Part shown: positions 17,543 to 26,913 of the stretch, piece by piece | How positions within the stretch are numbered: the stretch's first letter is position 1 | How the letters are laid out: each line of letters begins with the position of its first letter | DNA from: Bryobacterales bacterium | GTDB lineage: Bacteria; Acidobacteriota; Terriglobia; Bryobacterales; UBA6623 | DNA length: 64,000 nucleotides | NCBI GenBank assembly: GCA_028819215.1 | Contig: JAPPMG010000012.1 | Location: 1-64,000 of the forward strand | Direction: 5' to 3' | Notes under the pieces: model-generated | Seen by the model: the letters and a program-made list of their open reading frames with translations, nothing else | What the model was told of the DNA's origin: nothing | The model's database searches: none | Made by a program: the position numbers and the translations under genes

Positions 17543-19825
17543 CTACCTCACTTGCGCCTCAATCGTATCATGCGAGGCGAGCGAATCGGCCTCTGCATTC
17601 TGCGTGAAGCGAAACGGTACGCTGAGCACGATCTGGCGAATTAGCGATCGCGTTCCGTAGTTGGAGTCCTCCAACTCGCGGAGGATGGTCTCGATCGCAC
17701 ACTCGTCGCGATCCAGCAAGCTCCGCCCAAGCGCGTAGCCGAAGACTTTGCGAGCGATCTGCCGCAGCAGTTGGTCCTGCTTGGCCAGCAGCACCCTGCG
17801 CAATCCCGCCGGGCCGTCAAACGATTCTCCCGAAGGCAGCGTGCCGGTCGCGTCGACGGGTCGTCCGCCCTCGTCAGCGTCTCGCCAGCGGCCCAGCCAG
17901 TCGTAGTTCTCGAGGCCAAATCCGATCGGATCAATCAAGTCATGGCAGGCCGCGCACGAGGGATCGGCGCGATGCCCATTCAGGACTTCGCGCATCGTCT
18001 GACCGTGGTCCTCGCCTGCGTTGTCTTCCAAATCCGGAATGTCCGGTGGCGGCGTGGGAATCTTAGTGCCGAGCAGCGTCTCCAGCACCCACACTCCGCG
18101 TAGCACTGGACTGGTGCGCTTATAGCCGGCATTCATTGCCTGCGCAGCGCCCAGGCCCAAGAGCCCGCCCCGTTCGCCTCCGGGGACATGCACCAGCTGG
18201 AACTTGTTTCCCTGCACAGCGTCCGGCATGCCGTAGAACTGCGCCAGGCGTTCCGTGAGATAGGTGTAGTCGGCCGAGACAAACTCGAGCATGCTCCGAT
18301 CTTCGGCCAGCATTCTCTGGAATAGCAGCACTGGCTCTTCGCGCATGTCGGCTGCGATTCGCGGCGTGTAGAAATGCTGGATCTCGTTCAGGGTCGGCGC
18401 GACGCGCCCGCCGACATCCTTTGTGCCCAGCCACTGGCCGATAAACGTGCGCGCGAAGAAGCGCGAGCTCGGGTGATCGATCAGGCGGTCAACCTGCGCC
18501 GCTAGCACTTCGTCCTCTTGCAAACGGCCCGCGCTCGCCAGGTGCATCAATTCCGAATCCGGCGTCGTGCCCCACAAGAAATACGACAGACGCGTAGCCA
18601 ACTCGTGGCCCGACAGAGGCTTGATGCCGGGCTGGGCGGCTGGTTCCTCGATGCGGTACAGGAAGGCAGGAGAGACGAGAACCGCTTTCAGAGCCAGCCG
18701 AATGGACACCTCGAAAGGATCGCCGCGTTCGGCCGAGCGATCGAACAAGCTCAGGTAAGGCTCCTCCTCGTCCGGCTTGAGAGGCCGCCGGAATCCTCGC
18801 GTCATGAAGCGGCGCAATAGGCGGCCCGCCTCGGCGCGCGGCGAGATCACAGTCTCCCCGGGCTCGCTGCCAAACAGCCGCAGGTGCGCTGCACGCTTGG
18901 CAGTCGCCGGATCGTCGCGCTTCTGGGCGATGTCCAGCGTGACGAGCCTCAGCATCGGGCTCTCGTCGGCCACCTTGAGCGTGACCGTGTGCTCGCCGCG
19001 GGTGGCGGGAATGTCTCTGGAGCTAGACGTAGCCTCTGCCAACGACCATGCGAAGCGAAGCTTGCCCGCGGGACGACCGTCGAGCAAGATGTCCATCACC
19101 GGCTCCTGGTTCACTTCGGGCGAGCTGATCACTGCGCGGACGGCGTACTCCGCGTCCTCGTAGAACGAGAGCGTCCGACTCACCGAGTCCCCTTCGGCCA
19201 TGGCGACCGAGTTGTGCTCGTCGGCTTCTCCATCGGGCAGCAAATCGATCGCTACGAATGATCGAGTCAGGCTGGGCGTGATCACCACGCGGTCCAGAAT
19301 CAAGTCCGCCACCTCCAGATAGCGCTCCGCCAGCAGCGGCGAAAGGAACAGCGTCTCGCCGTTGTTGTCGAAGCCTTCCCCGCCCGAGCCATCCACGGGA
19401 AAGAGCTCCGCGACGTCGATGGGCAGTCCGGTCAGGTCCCGCACAGTGTTCTGGTACTCGACTCGGTTAAGTCGCCGCACGGTTACAGGACCGGCATACA
19501 CTCCTAGGTCGCATGCTCCGGCGCGCAGTGCGCGATCAATCCAATCCGCGACGCGCATGCGGTCGCCTTCGGACGGCTGCGGACCGGTCGGCGGCATCGT
19601 GCGGTTGCGCAACTGCATCGCGACGTTGCGCCACAGGCTTGGCTCAGCGGAGACGGAATCTGCCGAACTCGCCTCCAAGAAGCGGATCCGGTTGTCGGCA
19701 CCGGGAGAGTGGCACGCGCCGCAATACTCGACCAAGACCGGGCGGACGCTGGATTCGAACTCGCTGGCGACCAGCAGCGTGACACTCGTGGCGGCGCAGA
19801 GCGCCATCCTCAGGCAGGCTTGCAT
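17543..19825 (-). CDS. DUF1592-type exported cytochrome-like protein
   Basis: About 760 residues with a signal peptide (MQACLRMALCAATSVTLLVA). Two haem-type motifs are present: Cys35-GA-Cys38-His39 and CAACH at about 624-628. The expected order of small domains is visible: DUF1587 with VRRLNRVEYQNTVRDL near 120, DUF1595 with RRFMTRGFRRPLKPDEEE near 335, DUF1592 with LATRLSYFLWGTTPDSEL near 425, DUF1588 with YKRTSPVLRGVWVLE near 575, and DUF1585 at the end. An extra beta-rich stretch of roughly 130 residues (about 195-320) lies between DUF1587 and DUF1595 and looks like a carbohydrate-binding insertion. A TTG at 19852 would add nine residues; the ATG at 19825 gives a cleaner signal peptide. 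Confidence 0.88.
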   Translation of the reverse strand: MQACLRMALCAATSVTLLVASEFESSVRPVLVEYCGACHSPGADNRIRFLEASSADSVSAEPSLWRNVAMQLRNRTMPPTGPQPSEGDRMRVADWIDRALRAGACDLGVYAGPVTVRRLNRVEYQNTVRDLTGLPIDVAELFPVDGSGGEGFDNNGETLFLSPLLAERYLEVADLILDRVVITPSLTRSFVAIDLLPDGEADEHNSVAMAEGDSVSRTLSFYEDAEYAVRAVISSPEVNQEPVMDILLDGRPAGKLRFAWSLAEATSSSRDIPATRGEHTVTLKVADESPMLRLVTLDIAQKRDDPATAKRAAHLRLFGSEPGETVISPRAEAGRLLRRFMTRGFRRPLKPDEEEPYLSLFDRSAERGDPFEVSIRLALKAVLVSPAFLYRIEEPAAQPGIKPLSGHELATRLSYFLWGTTPDSELMHLASAGRLQEDEVLAAQVDRLIDHPSSRFFARTFIGQWLGTKDVGGRVAPTLNEIQHFYTPRIAADMREEPVLLFQRMLAEDRSMLEFVSADYTYLTERLAQFYGMPDAVQGNKFQLVHVPGGERGGLLGLGAAQAMNAGYKRTSPVLRGVWVLETLLGTKIPTPPPDIPDLEDNAGEDHGQTMREVLNGHRADPSCAACHDLIDPIGFGLENYDWLGRWRDADEGGRPVDATGTLPSGESFDGPAGLRRVLLAKQDQLLRQIARKVFGYALGRSLLDRDECAIETILRELEDSNYGTRSLIRQIVLSVPFRFTQNAEADSLASHDTIEAQVR

Positions 19826-19957
19826 TGGCAGCGCCCAACCGGCGCTATTCAACAGTCTGCGCTAGTTGCCGCTAAAATTCAAGTCGCGCGGGACCTGCGG
19901 CACCTAGTCCGCGACACACGCCTCACGGGTGGAGGCGGTGCTTCAGGACTGGCGGAT

Positions 19958-19986
19958 TTGACACCCCTCCGCGCGACTGATAAGTT
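19958..19986 (+). promoter_or_regulatory. predicted promoter of the gcv operon
   Basis: A perfect TTGACA (19958-19963) stands 17 bases before TAAGTT (19981-19986), a weak -10. Transcription would begin near 19993, giving a leader of about 40 bases before the gcvT ATG. No tandem glycine-riboswitch core was recognised in this short leader. Confidence 0.4.
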
Positions 19987-20032
19987 ACGCTTCTGTCCTT
20001 GGCACCGCGTTCAGTTCCGGCGGGCCAGTCAC

Positions 20033-21148
20033 ATGCCGACAGCTGAGAGCCAATGCGCGCTGAAGCGGACGCCACTGCACGGTGTCCACTGCGATGCCAA
20101 GGCCCGCATGGTGGACTTCGGCGGTTGGCACATGCCCGTGGAGTATGACGGGATCGTTGCCGAGCACAACGCCGTGCGCTCGGGCGTCGGTCTGTTCGAC
20201 GTCAGCCACATGGGCGAGATCGTGATCCGCGGCCCGCAGGGCGTTGACCTGATCGACTCGCTGTGTTCGAACCGCGCCGCGGATCTCCAAGACGGACAAG
20301 CCCAGTACTCCGGACTGCTCAACCCTCAAGGTGGATTCGTGGACGACTTGCTGGTCCACCGGATCGCCTCGGACCACTACCTCCTATGCGTCAACGCGGC
20401 TAACCAAGAGGGGGACTTCGCCTGGATCAGCGACCACAACTCGTTCGACGCGGAAGTAACGTTTGCTAGCGCCGACTACGCCCAGCTCGCGATCCAAGGG
20501 CCGCAAGCGCTGGTTACGGCCTCGAAGCTGACGGGGCTCGACCTAGCCGCGATGCGATACTACTGGTTTGAGTCGGGCGAGTTTGCCGGGGTGCCTGCCC
20601 TGGTTGCCCGCACCGGGTACACCGGCGAGGACGGATTCGAAGTCTACGCCGCTCCGGGGGACGCTGTCGCGGTGTGGCAGGCGATCTTGGACGCAGGCGC
20701 TGAACACTCGATCCGGCCCTGCGGTCTCGGAGCGCGTAACACCCTCCGGCTCGAGGCTGCGATGTCCCTCTACGGGCACGAAATCGATGCCACTGTCACG
20801 CCGTACGAGGCGGGCTTGGGCTGGATCGTCAAGTTGGGCAAGCCGGCCTTCTGCGGGCGCGACGTGCTGGCCGAGCAGAAGCGGCGAGGCGTGAGCCGCA
20901 AGCTTGTCGGCTTCGAGATGACAGGGCGTGGAATCGCCCGGGACGGGTACGGCGTGCTGGTCGACGGGGATGAGGTCGGCCACGTTACGAGTGCTTCTCC
21001 GGCACCGTGGCTCGGCAACAACATCGGCCTCTGCATGCTGCCGGTGGAACATGCGCAGCCCGGCCGCGACATCGATATCGCAATCCGGGGCCGACCCGTA
21101 GGGGCCAAGACCGTCCGCACACCGTTTTACAAGCGCACGAGGCAATGA
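20033..21148 (+). CDS. gcvT: glycine cleavage system T protein (aminomethyltransferase)
   Basis: 371 residues, normal length for GcvT, which moves the methylene group from the lipoyl arm of GcvH to tetrahydrofolate and releases ammonia. Conserved blocks are LKRTPLHGVHCDAKARMVDF then GGWHMPVEY, GVGLFDVSHMGEI, and the folate region ARTGYTGEDGFEVY near 195. The open frame extends far upstream, but the ATG at 20033 fits the family N-terminus. The TGA overlaps the gcvH ATG (ATGA), so gcvT and gcvH are coupled. First gene of a gcvT-H-PA-PB operon. Confidence 0.95.
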   Translation: MPTAESQCALKRTPLHGVHCDAKARMVDFGGWHMPVEYDGIVAEHNAVRSGVGLFDVSHMGEIVIRGPQGVDLIDSLCSNRAADLQDGQAQYSGLLNPQGGFVDDLLVHRIASDHYLLCVNAANQEGDFAWISDHNSFDAEVTFASADYAQLAIQGPQALVTASKLTGLDLAAMRYYWFESGEFAGVPALVARTGYTGEDGFEVYAAPGDAVAVWQAILDAGAEHSIRPCGLGARNTLRLEAAMSLYGHEIDATVTPYEAGLGWIVKLGKPAFCGRDVLAEQKRRGVSRKLVGFEMTGRGIARDGYGVLVDGDEVGHVTSASPAPWLGNNIGLCMLPVEHAQPGRDIDIAIRGRPVGAKTVRTPFYKRTRQ

Positions 21149-21546
21149 GTTTCATGGAATATCCGGCGGAATATCGCTACACCCGCGAGCACGAGTGGGT
21201 ACGGCTTGACGGCAGCACCGCCACCGTTGGCATCACACACCATGCGCAAGACCAACTCGGCGACGTCGTCTTTGTCGAACTGCCGTCCGTCGGCGCGAGG
21301 CTGCAGGCGGGCGGGCCGTTCGGAGCGGTCGAGTCCGTCAAGGCCGTCTCCGACATCTATGCCCCGATCAGCGGTGACGTTACCGAAGTGAACGACTCGC
21401 TGATCGACGCTCCCGAGAAGATCAACGAGGATCCCCACGGCGAGGGCTGGCTGGTACGCCTGGCGGTGGCCGACAGCAATGAACTCCCACAGCTGCTGAG
21501 CGCGGAGCAGTACGCCGAATACGTCGCGGCCGAAACCGACGGGTAG
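21145..21546 (+). CDS. gcvH: glycine cleavage system H protein
   Basis: 133 residues. This is the lipoyl carrier that shuttles the aminomethyl group between GcvP, GcvT and Lpd. The lipoyl-lysine site is in the segment AVESVKAVSDIYAPISG near residue 65-80, and the N-terminal REHEWVRLDG and VGITHHAQDQLGDVVFVELP are typical. The ATG at 21145 overlaps the gcvT stop; an internal ATG at 21154 (MEYPAEYRY) is an equally credible start. Lipoylation enzymes are not in the window. Confidence 0.96.
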   Translation: MSFMEYPAEYRYTREHEWVRLDGSTATVGITHHAQDQLGDVVFVELPSVGARLQAGGPFGAVESVKAVSDIYAPISGDVTEVNDSLIDAPEKINEDPHGEGWLVRLAVADSNELPQLLSAEQYAEYVAAETDG

Positions 21547-21561
21547 GCCAGGGTCCACTTC

Positions 21562-22905
21562 GTGCGCTACCTGCCCAAGTCTCCTGCCGAGCGCGAGGCG
21601 ATGTTCGCCGAACTGGGGCTGGCTTCCGAGGAAGACCTGTTCGCGAGCATCCCCGCAGGCCTGCGCCAGCAAGAACCGCTGTCGATTCCGCCAGGGCAGT
21701 CCGAGTACGAGATCAGGGACTACTTCGAGGCCCGGGCGCGCGACGCCGCTCGCGGCTACGCGTGCTTCCTCGGCGCGGGCGCCTACCACCACTACAGACC
21801 TGTGGTGATCGACTCGGTCGCCACGCGGGGCGAATTCCTGACCGCTTACACGCCCTACCAAGCCGAGATTTCCCAAGGCGTCCTGACGACGATCTTCGAA
21901 TTCCAAACGATGGTGGCCCAACTCACCGGAATGGACGTCGCAAATGCCTCGATGTACGACGGATCCACGGCTGTCCCCGAGGCCGCGATGATGGCCGCGC
22001 GCGTCACGCGGCGCAACCGCCTGCTGGTGGCGCGCTCGCTCCATCCGGAGTACCGCCAAGTGATGGACACGTACGACCGCTACCAAGGACTGCCCGCGGA
22101 AACCGTGGCATACGACCCGCAGACCGGCCAGTTGGATCTGGAGGATCTCGACGCCAGACTGTCTTCCGATGTGGCAGCGGTTCTGGTACAGTCGCCCAAT
22201 TTCTTCGGCATTGTCGAGCCCGTCCGCGAGGCTGCCGAGCTCGCCCACAAGCACGGGGCGCTGCTGGTAGTGATCTTTTCCGAAGCGGCTTCGCTGGGGC
22301 TGCTCCAGCCTCCCGAGGAGGCTGATATCGTCGCGGGCGAGTTCCAGTCGTTCGCCCATCCACCCAGCTTCGGGGGGCCGTACGTGGGGATCCTTGCAAC
22401 CAAGGCCAAGCACCTTCGCCAGATGCCGGGCCGACTGGTCGGCGAGACGCTGGATGCCGATGGCAGGCGCGCATTCTGCCTGACCCTTTCGACGCGCGAG
22501 CAGCACATCCGGCGGGCCAAGGCAACTTCCAACATCTGCACGAACCAAGCTCTGGTCGCCTTGATGGCGACCGTCTACATGGCCCTGCTAGGCAAGCGCG
22601 GCCTGCGCGAGCTGGCCGAGCAAAACCTCTCTAAAGCGCACTTCCTGGCCGGCGCGCTGCGCTCGGCCGGAGCGGAGCTGCCATTTTCGGGGCCGTTCTT
22701 CAATGAGTTCGCTGTCCGTCCTGCCGGGGGCTCCGCCGGCGACGTCAACGATCTCGCCCTGGAGCGGAAGATTATCGGCGGCTTGGATCTCGGCCGCTTC
22801 TACCCCGAGCTGGCAGGCGCACTGCTAGTCTGCGCGACAGAGACTGCCAAGCGCGAGCAGATCGAAGGATACGCCGACTGCTTCCGGGAGGCGGCTGATG
22901 GGTAG
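21562..22905 (+). CDS. gcvPA: glycine dehydrogenase (decarboxylating) subunit 1
   Basis: 447 residues of the split P-protein alpha subunit. Together with GcvPB it decarboxylates glycine using PLP. Conserved features are [10 protein letters not shown] at the start, [16 protein letters not shown] near 75, [26 protein letters not shown] near 133 and the [13 protein letters not shown] region near 270. The start is GTG, 15 bases after gcvH. It overlaps gcvPB by 8 bases. The two-gene P-protein is common in Acidobacteria, Firmicutes and Thermus. Confidence 0.96.
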   Translation: MRYLPKSPAEREAMFAELGLASEEDLFASIPAGLRQQEPLSIPPGQSEYEIRDYFEARARDAARGYACFLGAGAYHHYRPVVIDSVATRGEFLTAYTPYQAEISQGVLTTIFEFQTMVAQLTGMDVANASMYDGSTAVPEAAMMAARVTRRNRLLVARSLHPEYRQVMDTYDRYQGLPAETVAYDPQTGQLDLEDLDARLSSDVAAVLVQSPNFFGIVEPVREAAELAHKHGALLVVIFSEAASLGLLQPPEEADIVAGEFQSFAHPPSFGGPYVGILATKAKHLRQMPGRLVGETLDADGRRAFCLTLSTREQHIRRAKATSNICTNQALVALMATVYMALLGKRGLRELAEQNLSKAHFLAGALRSAGAELPFSGPFFNEFAVRPAGGSAGDVNDLALERKIIGGLDLGRFYPELAGALLVCATETAKREQIEGYADCFREAADG

Positions 22906-24382
22906 GATCCGGCAGCACCAGGCCTTGGAAGAACGGCTCTTGTTCGAGCGTTCCTCGCCGGGCAAGATCGGCTACCAATTGCCCGCCCTGGACGTGCCGC
23001 CGGTTGATCCGGAGCGGGCGCTGGGTTCCGTGCACGTGCGCGAGGAGATCCCCGGTTTCCCAGAGGTCAGCGAAGTTGAAGTGATCCGTCACTTCACGCG
23101 GCTTTCGAGCTGGAACTACGCCATCGACTCCGGTATGTATCCACTCGGCTCGTGCACCATGAAATACAATCCCCGCCTCAACGAGGCGGTGGCTCGCATC
23201 GACGGCATCATCGACGCCCACCCTTACCAGCCCGAATGCCTCGCTCAGGGAATGCTGGAGATCCAGCGCACGCTGGAGGCGTACCTGGCGGAAATCTGCG
23301 GGATGGATGCGGTAACACTCCAGCCGGCCGCGGGGGCTCATGGTGAGTTAACCGGGCTGCTGCTGATCCGGGCGTACCTCGAATCTCGGGGGGATGCCCG
23401 CCGCGTGGTCTTGATCCCGGACTCGGCTCACGGGACCAATCCCGCAACGGCTAGCATCGCGGGTTACGAAGTCGTCGAGATTCCTTCGAACCGCCTGGGC
23501 ATGATCGACCTGGCAACGCTGCGGGATGCTGTCGACGATTCGGTCGCAGCCCTGATGGTGACCAACCCCAACACGGTCGGCATCTTCGAACAGGACATCG
23601 CGGAAGTGGCGGCGGCGCTGCACGAGCGCGGCGCCCAGCTCTACATGGACGGCGCCAACATGAACGCCTTGGTCGGCATTGCCCGGCCAGGCGATTTCGG
23701 CGTGGACGTGATGCACCTAAACTTGCACAAGACCTTCTCCACCCCCCACGGCGGAGGCGGCCCCGGTGCAGGACCGGTCGCGGTCAAGCGCCACCTCGAG
23801 CCGCATCTGCCATTACCGCGTATCCGGGCCGCGGAATCTGGCTTGAGCTTTGACTGGGATCGCCCCGCTTCGATCGGACGGGTGCGCGCGTTTTACGGCA
23901 ATTTCGGCGTGCTTGTCCGCGCTTTGGCGTACATCCTCGCGCACGGCGGGGACGGCTTACGCAACGCGACGGTGGATGCGGTCTTGAACGCAAACTACAT
24001 CCGCAAGGGGCTCGAGGGCCGCTACGAGCTTCCCTACGAAGCTCCTTCGATGCACGAATGCATCTTCAGCGACAGTCGTCAAGCCAAGCATGGCGTGAAG
24101 ACAGGCGACATCGCAAAGCGGTTGATTGACTACGGCTTCCACCCCTATACCGTCAGCTTCCCGCTCATCGTTCGCGGAGCCCTGATGATCGAGCCGACCG
24201 AGACCGAGAGCAAGCACGAGCTCGACGAATTCATCGCGGCGATGCGGTCCATCGCCGAAGAAGCCGAGCGGGATCCTGACTTGATCCGCCGTTCCCCGGT
24301 CACGACGCGCACGAGCCGCGTGGACGAGACCAGGGCGGCCCGCAAGCCGATCCTCAAGTGGCAGAGCGCGGGCCAGGAATAG
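22898..24382 (+). CDS. gcvPB: glycine dehydrogenase (decarboxylating) subunit 2
   Basis: 494 residues of the PLP-binding P-protein subunit. The PLP lysine is in the block [19 protein letters not shown]. Other family marks are [19 protein letters not shown] near 83, [14 protein letters not shown] near 175, and the C-terminal [15 protein letters not shown] with [10 protein letters not shown]. It overlaps gcvPA by 8 bases and is followed after 22 bases by the SMP-30 gene. The product acts with GcvPA, H, T and Lpd in the cytoplasm. Confidence 0.96.
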   Translation: MGRIRQHQALEERLLFERSSPGKIGYQLPALDVPPVDPERALGSVHVREEIPGFPEVSEVEVIRHFTRLSSWNYAIDSGMYPLGSCTMKYNPRLNEAVARIDGIIDAHPYQPECLAQGMLEIQRTLEAYLAEICGMDAVTLQPAAGAHGELTGLLLIRAYLESRGDARRVVLIPDSAHGTNPATASIAGYEVVEIPSNRLGMIDLATLRDAVDDSVAALMVTNPNTVGIFEQDIAEVAAALHERGAQLYMDGANMNALVGIARPGDFGVDVMHLNLHKTFSTPHGGGGPGAGPVAVKRHLEPHLPLPRIRAAESGLSFDWDRPASIGRVRAFYGNFGVLVRALAYILAHGGDGLRNATVDAVLNANYIRKGLEGRYELPYEAPSMHECIFSDSRQAKHGVKTGDIAKRLIDYGFHPYTVSFPLIVRGALMIEPTETESKHELDEFIAAMRSIAEEAERDPDLIRRSPVTTRTSRVDETRAARKPILKWQSAGQE

Positions 24383-24404
24383 GCCGCCGGAGTCGGTTGA
24401 CAGC

Positions 24405-25250
24405 GTGCAGCCGATGGAGCCCCGAGTGCTGCTCGATGGAGGCGCGTTCCTCGAAGGCCCGCGCTGGCGCGAAGACAGGCTGTGGCTTTCCGACATGCAC
24501 GGCGGTCAGATCATGACCGTGGACATGGACGGCGAGGTTGCGGTCTTCGCCAGCGTTCCCCAGCGGCCGTCCGGCCTGGGCTGGCTGCCCGACGGCCGTA
24601 TGCTGGCCGTGTCGATGGGCGATCGCAAAGTGCTGCGCATGGAGTCGAGCGGGTTTGTGGAACATGCGGATCTGAGCGGATTGGCGCCGTTCGAATGCAA
24701 CGACATGGTGGTCGACCGCCGGGGCCGCGCCTACGTCGGGCACTTCGGCTTCGACCACTTCTCTCACGCTGGCTTCCAGCCCGCGAGCCTGATCGCCGTG
24801 GAGACCGACGGATCAGCCCGGGTAGTCGCCGACGACCTGATGTTCCCGAACGGCACGGTCATTTCCGACGACGGCCGCACGCTTATCGTGGGCGAGAGCT
24901 ACGGCCGTCGCTTGACGGCTTTCGATATCGAGCGCGACGGCTTCCTCTCGAATCGACGCGTCTGGGCCGATATTGGCATGGCTCCCGATGGCATCTGCCT
25001 AGATGCGGAAAGGTGCGTTTGGGTTGCCTCGCCGACCGAACGGGCGTTGGTGCGCGTGCGCCAAGGCGGGGTCATCACCAGGCGCATCGAAGTCGGCCGC
25101 AAGGCAATCGCCTGCATGCTCGGCGGCCCCGACCGCCGGACCTTGTTCGCGCTCACATCCGAAACGACCCAGCCCGACCGGGCGCTAGAACTGCGCAGCG
25201 CCCGTGTCGAGACCTTTGCGGTCGATGTTCCGGGGGCGGGCCTGCCTTGA
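24405..25250 (+). CDS. SMP-30/gluconolactonase/LRE family protein
   Basis: 281 residues with a six-bladed propeller pattern. The metal-site style residues are EGPRWREDRLWLSDM (Glu near 16), GLGWLPDGRMLAVSM, ECNDMVVDRRGRAYVGHFGF near 100, FPNGTVISDDGRTLIVGES near 150 and GMAPDGICLDAERCVWVAS near 195. The Glu, Asn and Asp ligands of lactonases are in place. The GTG start is the first in-frame start after gcvPB. The likely reaction is opening of an aldonolactone; the sugar is unknown. It heads a stretch of sugar-acid-type genes on the same strand. Confidence 0.85.
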   Translation: MQPMEPRVLLDGGAFLEGPRWREDRLWLSDMHGGQIMTVDMDGEVAVFASVPQRPSGLGWLPDGRMLAVSMGDRKVLRMESSGFVEHADLSGLAPFECNDMVVDRRGRAYVGHFGFDHFSHAGFQPASLIAVETDGSARVVADDLMFPNGTVISDDGRTLIVGESYGRRLTAFDIERDGFLSNRRVWADIGMAPDGICLDAERCVWVASPTERALVRVRQGGVITRRIEVGRKAIACMLGGPDRRTLFALTSETTQPDRALELRSARVETFAVDVPGAGLP

Positions 25251-25284
25251 CCGAAACGCTGCGACTAGTGGCACGAAACGATCG

Positions 25285-25719
25285 ATGGCTGTGAGTCTGG
25301 CAGGAGCCTACCGCCTCGTGGCATGCGAGGTCGTCTGGGCCGACGGAAGGGTCGAACTCCCGTATGGCGGGGACCCGGACGGCCTGCTTGTTTACACGTC
25401 GAGCGGGTACGTCACGGGGCATCTGATGCGCCGTGACGTGACCAAGTTCCGCACCAGTGCGCGCAAGGCGTCCGCCGAAGAGGCCAAGGAAGCCTTCCTG
25501 GGATACCTGGGCTACTACGGAACTTACAGGGTGGATGAGGAATACGGCACCGTGACACACCGCGTTCTAGGCAGCTGGCATCCGAACTGGGTTGGCACCG
25601 ACCAAGTCCGGCACTTCCGCATGGAAGGAGAAACGCTCGTGATCGAGACGCCGCCGGTCGCGTCGGGGAGCTCTTCGTACCGTACGCGTCTTGTCTGGAG
25701 ACGCTCGGGAGCCACCTAG
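25285..25719 (+). CDS. lipocalin-like domain protein
   Basis: 144 residues matching the bacterial lipocalin-like family. Marks are LAGAYRLVACEVVWADGRVE at the start, PYGGDPDGLLVYTSSGYVTG near 32-50, and a GYLGYYGTYRVDEE strand pair near 80. No signal peptide is seen. The frame is open further upstream, but the ATG at 25285 sits right at the domain start. The family has no firm function; some are in sugar or hydrocarbon catabolic operons. Context here suggests an accessory role in the sugar-acid module. Confidence 0.75.
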   Translation: MAVSLAGAYRLVACEVVWADGRVELPYGGDPDGLLVYTSSGYVTGHLMRRDVTKFRTSARKASAEEAKEAFLGYLGYYGTYRVDEEYGTVTHRVLGSWHPNWVGTDQVRHFRMEGETLVIETPPVASGSSSYRTRLVWRRSGAT

Positions 25720-25818
25720 GAAGCTGCGCTGGGCTGGTGTCTATACTGGTCTTGGCCTTGACGGCCCCGACGGCTTGCGGCTTCGGCGGTCTCGCCGCGC
25801 AAGATATCACACATAGCA

Positions 25819-26913
25819 ATGAAGATCACGTCTTTTCAGACCCAAGTGGCCTGCCCGTCAGCGAGCGCCGACCCGGCCATCGAGCCCACCGCCGCGCAGA
25901 TGGCGAACTTCGTAACGCTCGAGCTGAGGACCGATGACGGCTTGACCGGAATCGGCTATTGCGGCTTCGTCCGGGTCGAGATGCTCAAGGCTCTCCATGC
26001 GACCGTCGACGCGCTGGCGGAATGGACACTGGGTGCCGATCCGGCCGCGGTGGAAGCCATCAGCTCGAAACTGCTCATGATGGGCGGCCTTGGCGCACCG
26101 GCCGGGATGGTAACCTCTGCCGCCGCCGCGATCGATGTGGCGCTATGGGACATCAAGGGCAAGGCTGCAGGCCAGCCATTGTTCCGCCTTCTAGGCGGGC
26201 AGTCCAACCGTGTCCCCACCTATGCCAGCGGGTATCTCTGGCGCAACTACAGCGGTGAGCAGCTGGCCGATACCGGGGCCGAACTCATCGAGCAGGGCTT
26301 TCGAGCGATGAAATTCCGCATGGGTGACGAGCCGAGCCTGGAGAGAGAAGTCGACCGCATGGATGCGCTGATCTCAGCGGTCAATGAAGACACCGACGTG
26401 ATGGTGGACATCAACCAAGGTTGGACCGTGGACCTCGCGCTCGCGGCAGGCGAGGTGATGGAGGCCTACGAGCTGACTTGGCTCGAGGATCCGATTCACC
26501 ATCAGGACTACAGCGGCCTGGCACACCTCGCAGACAAGCTCTCCCTCCCCATCGCGACGGGCGAATACCACTACGGGGTTCTTCCGTTCGGCGAACTGCT
26601 GCAGCGCAGGGCAGTGGACATCGTGATGGTCGATCTGCTTCGTGCTGGGGGCATCACGCACTGGATGAAGGCGGCACACGTCGCCGAAGCCTTCAACAAG
26701 CCGGTGGTGAGCCATCTGGCGCCGGAAATCCTAGCCCACTGCATCGAGGCTGCTCCCAACGGCACGATCGCCGAGCACATGCCCTGGGCCTTCCCCCTAT
26801 TCGAAGAAGTGCCGCAAGTTTCCTCCAAGGACGGTGCCCTCGTCTTGTCGGAAGAGCCTGGGCTGGGGCTCCGGCTCGATCAAGACGCCATCGACCGGAT
26901 GCAGCCCGAATGA
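25819..26913 (+). CDS. enolase-superfamily acid-sugar dehydratase (mandelate racemase/muconate lactonizing type)
   Basis: 364 residues. Catalytic residues of the mandelate-racemase subgroup can be placed: Lys165 in KFRMG, metal ligands Asp197 (VDINQGW), Glu223 (LEDPIHH) and Glu249 (ATGEYHYG), Asp272 and the general base His299 (VVSHLAPE). Such enzymes usually remove water from an aldonate to give a 2-keto-3-deoxy acid. The specific sugar is unknown. The TGA overlaps the ATG of the TonB receptor gene (ATGA), which links the enzyme to an uptake system. SMP-30 and FAH-family genes nearby support a sugar-acid pathway. Confidence 0.88.
   Translation: MKITSFQTQVACPSASADPAIEPTAAQMANFVTLELRTDDGLTGIGYCGFVRVEMLKALHATVDALAEWTLGADPAAVEAISSKLLMMGGLGAPAGMVTSAAAAIDVALWDIKGKAAGQPLFRLLGGQSNRVPTYASGYLWRNYSGEQLADTGAELIEQGFRAMKFRMGDEPSLEREVDRMDALISAVNEDTDVMVDINQGWTVDLALAAGEVMEAYELTWLEDPIHHQDYSGLAHLADKLSLPIATGEYHYGVLPFGELLQRRAVDIVMVDLLRAGGITHWMKAAHVAEAFNKPVVSHLAPEILAHCIEAAPNGTIAEHMPWAFPLFEEVPQVSSKDGALVLSEEPGLGLRLDQDAIDRMQPE

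Noticed and set aside
19865-20032. Possible glycine riboswitch before gcvT
   Set aside because: The short leader lacks the conserved tandem aptamer cores; only a promoter-like pair was found.
21127-22548. A 473-codon antisense frame under the glycine decarboxylase genes
   Set aside because: The plus-strand gcvH and gcvPA genes are unmistakable and the antisense translation is not protein-like.
26421-26909. A frame joining the dehydratase region to the TonB receptor as one large protein
   Set aside because: The upstream part is in a different frame from the dehydratase and has no pattern; the ATGA overlap at 26910 gives a normal start.
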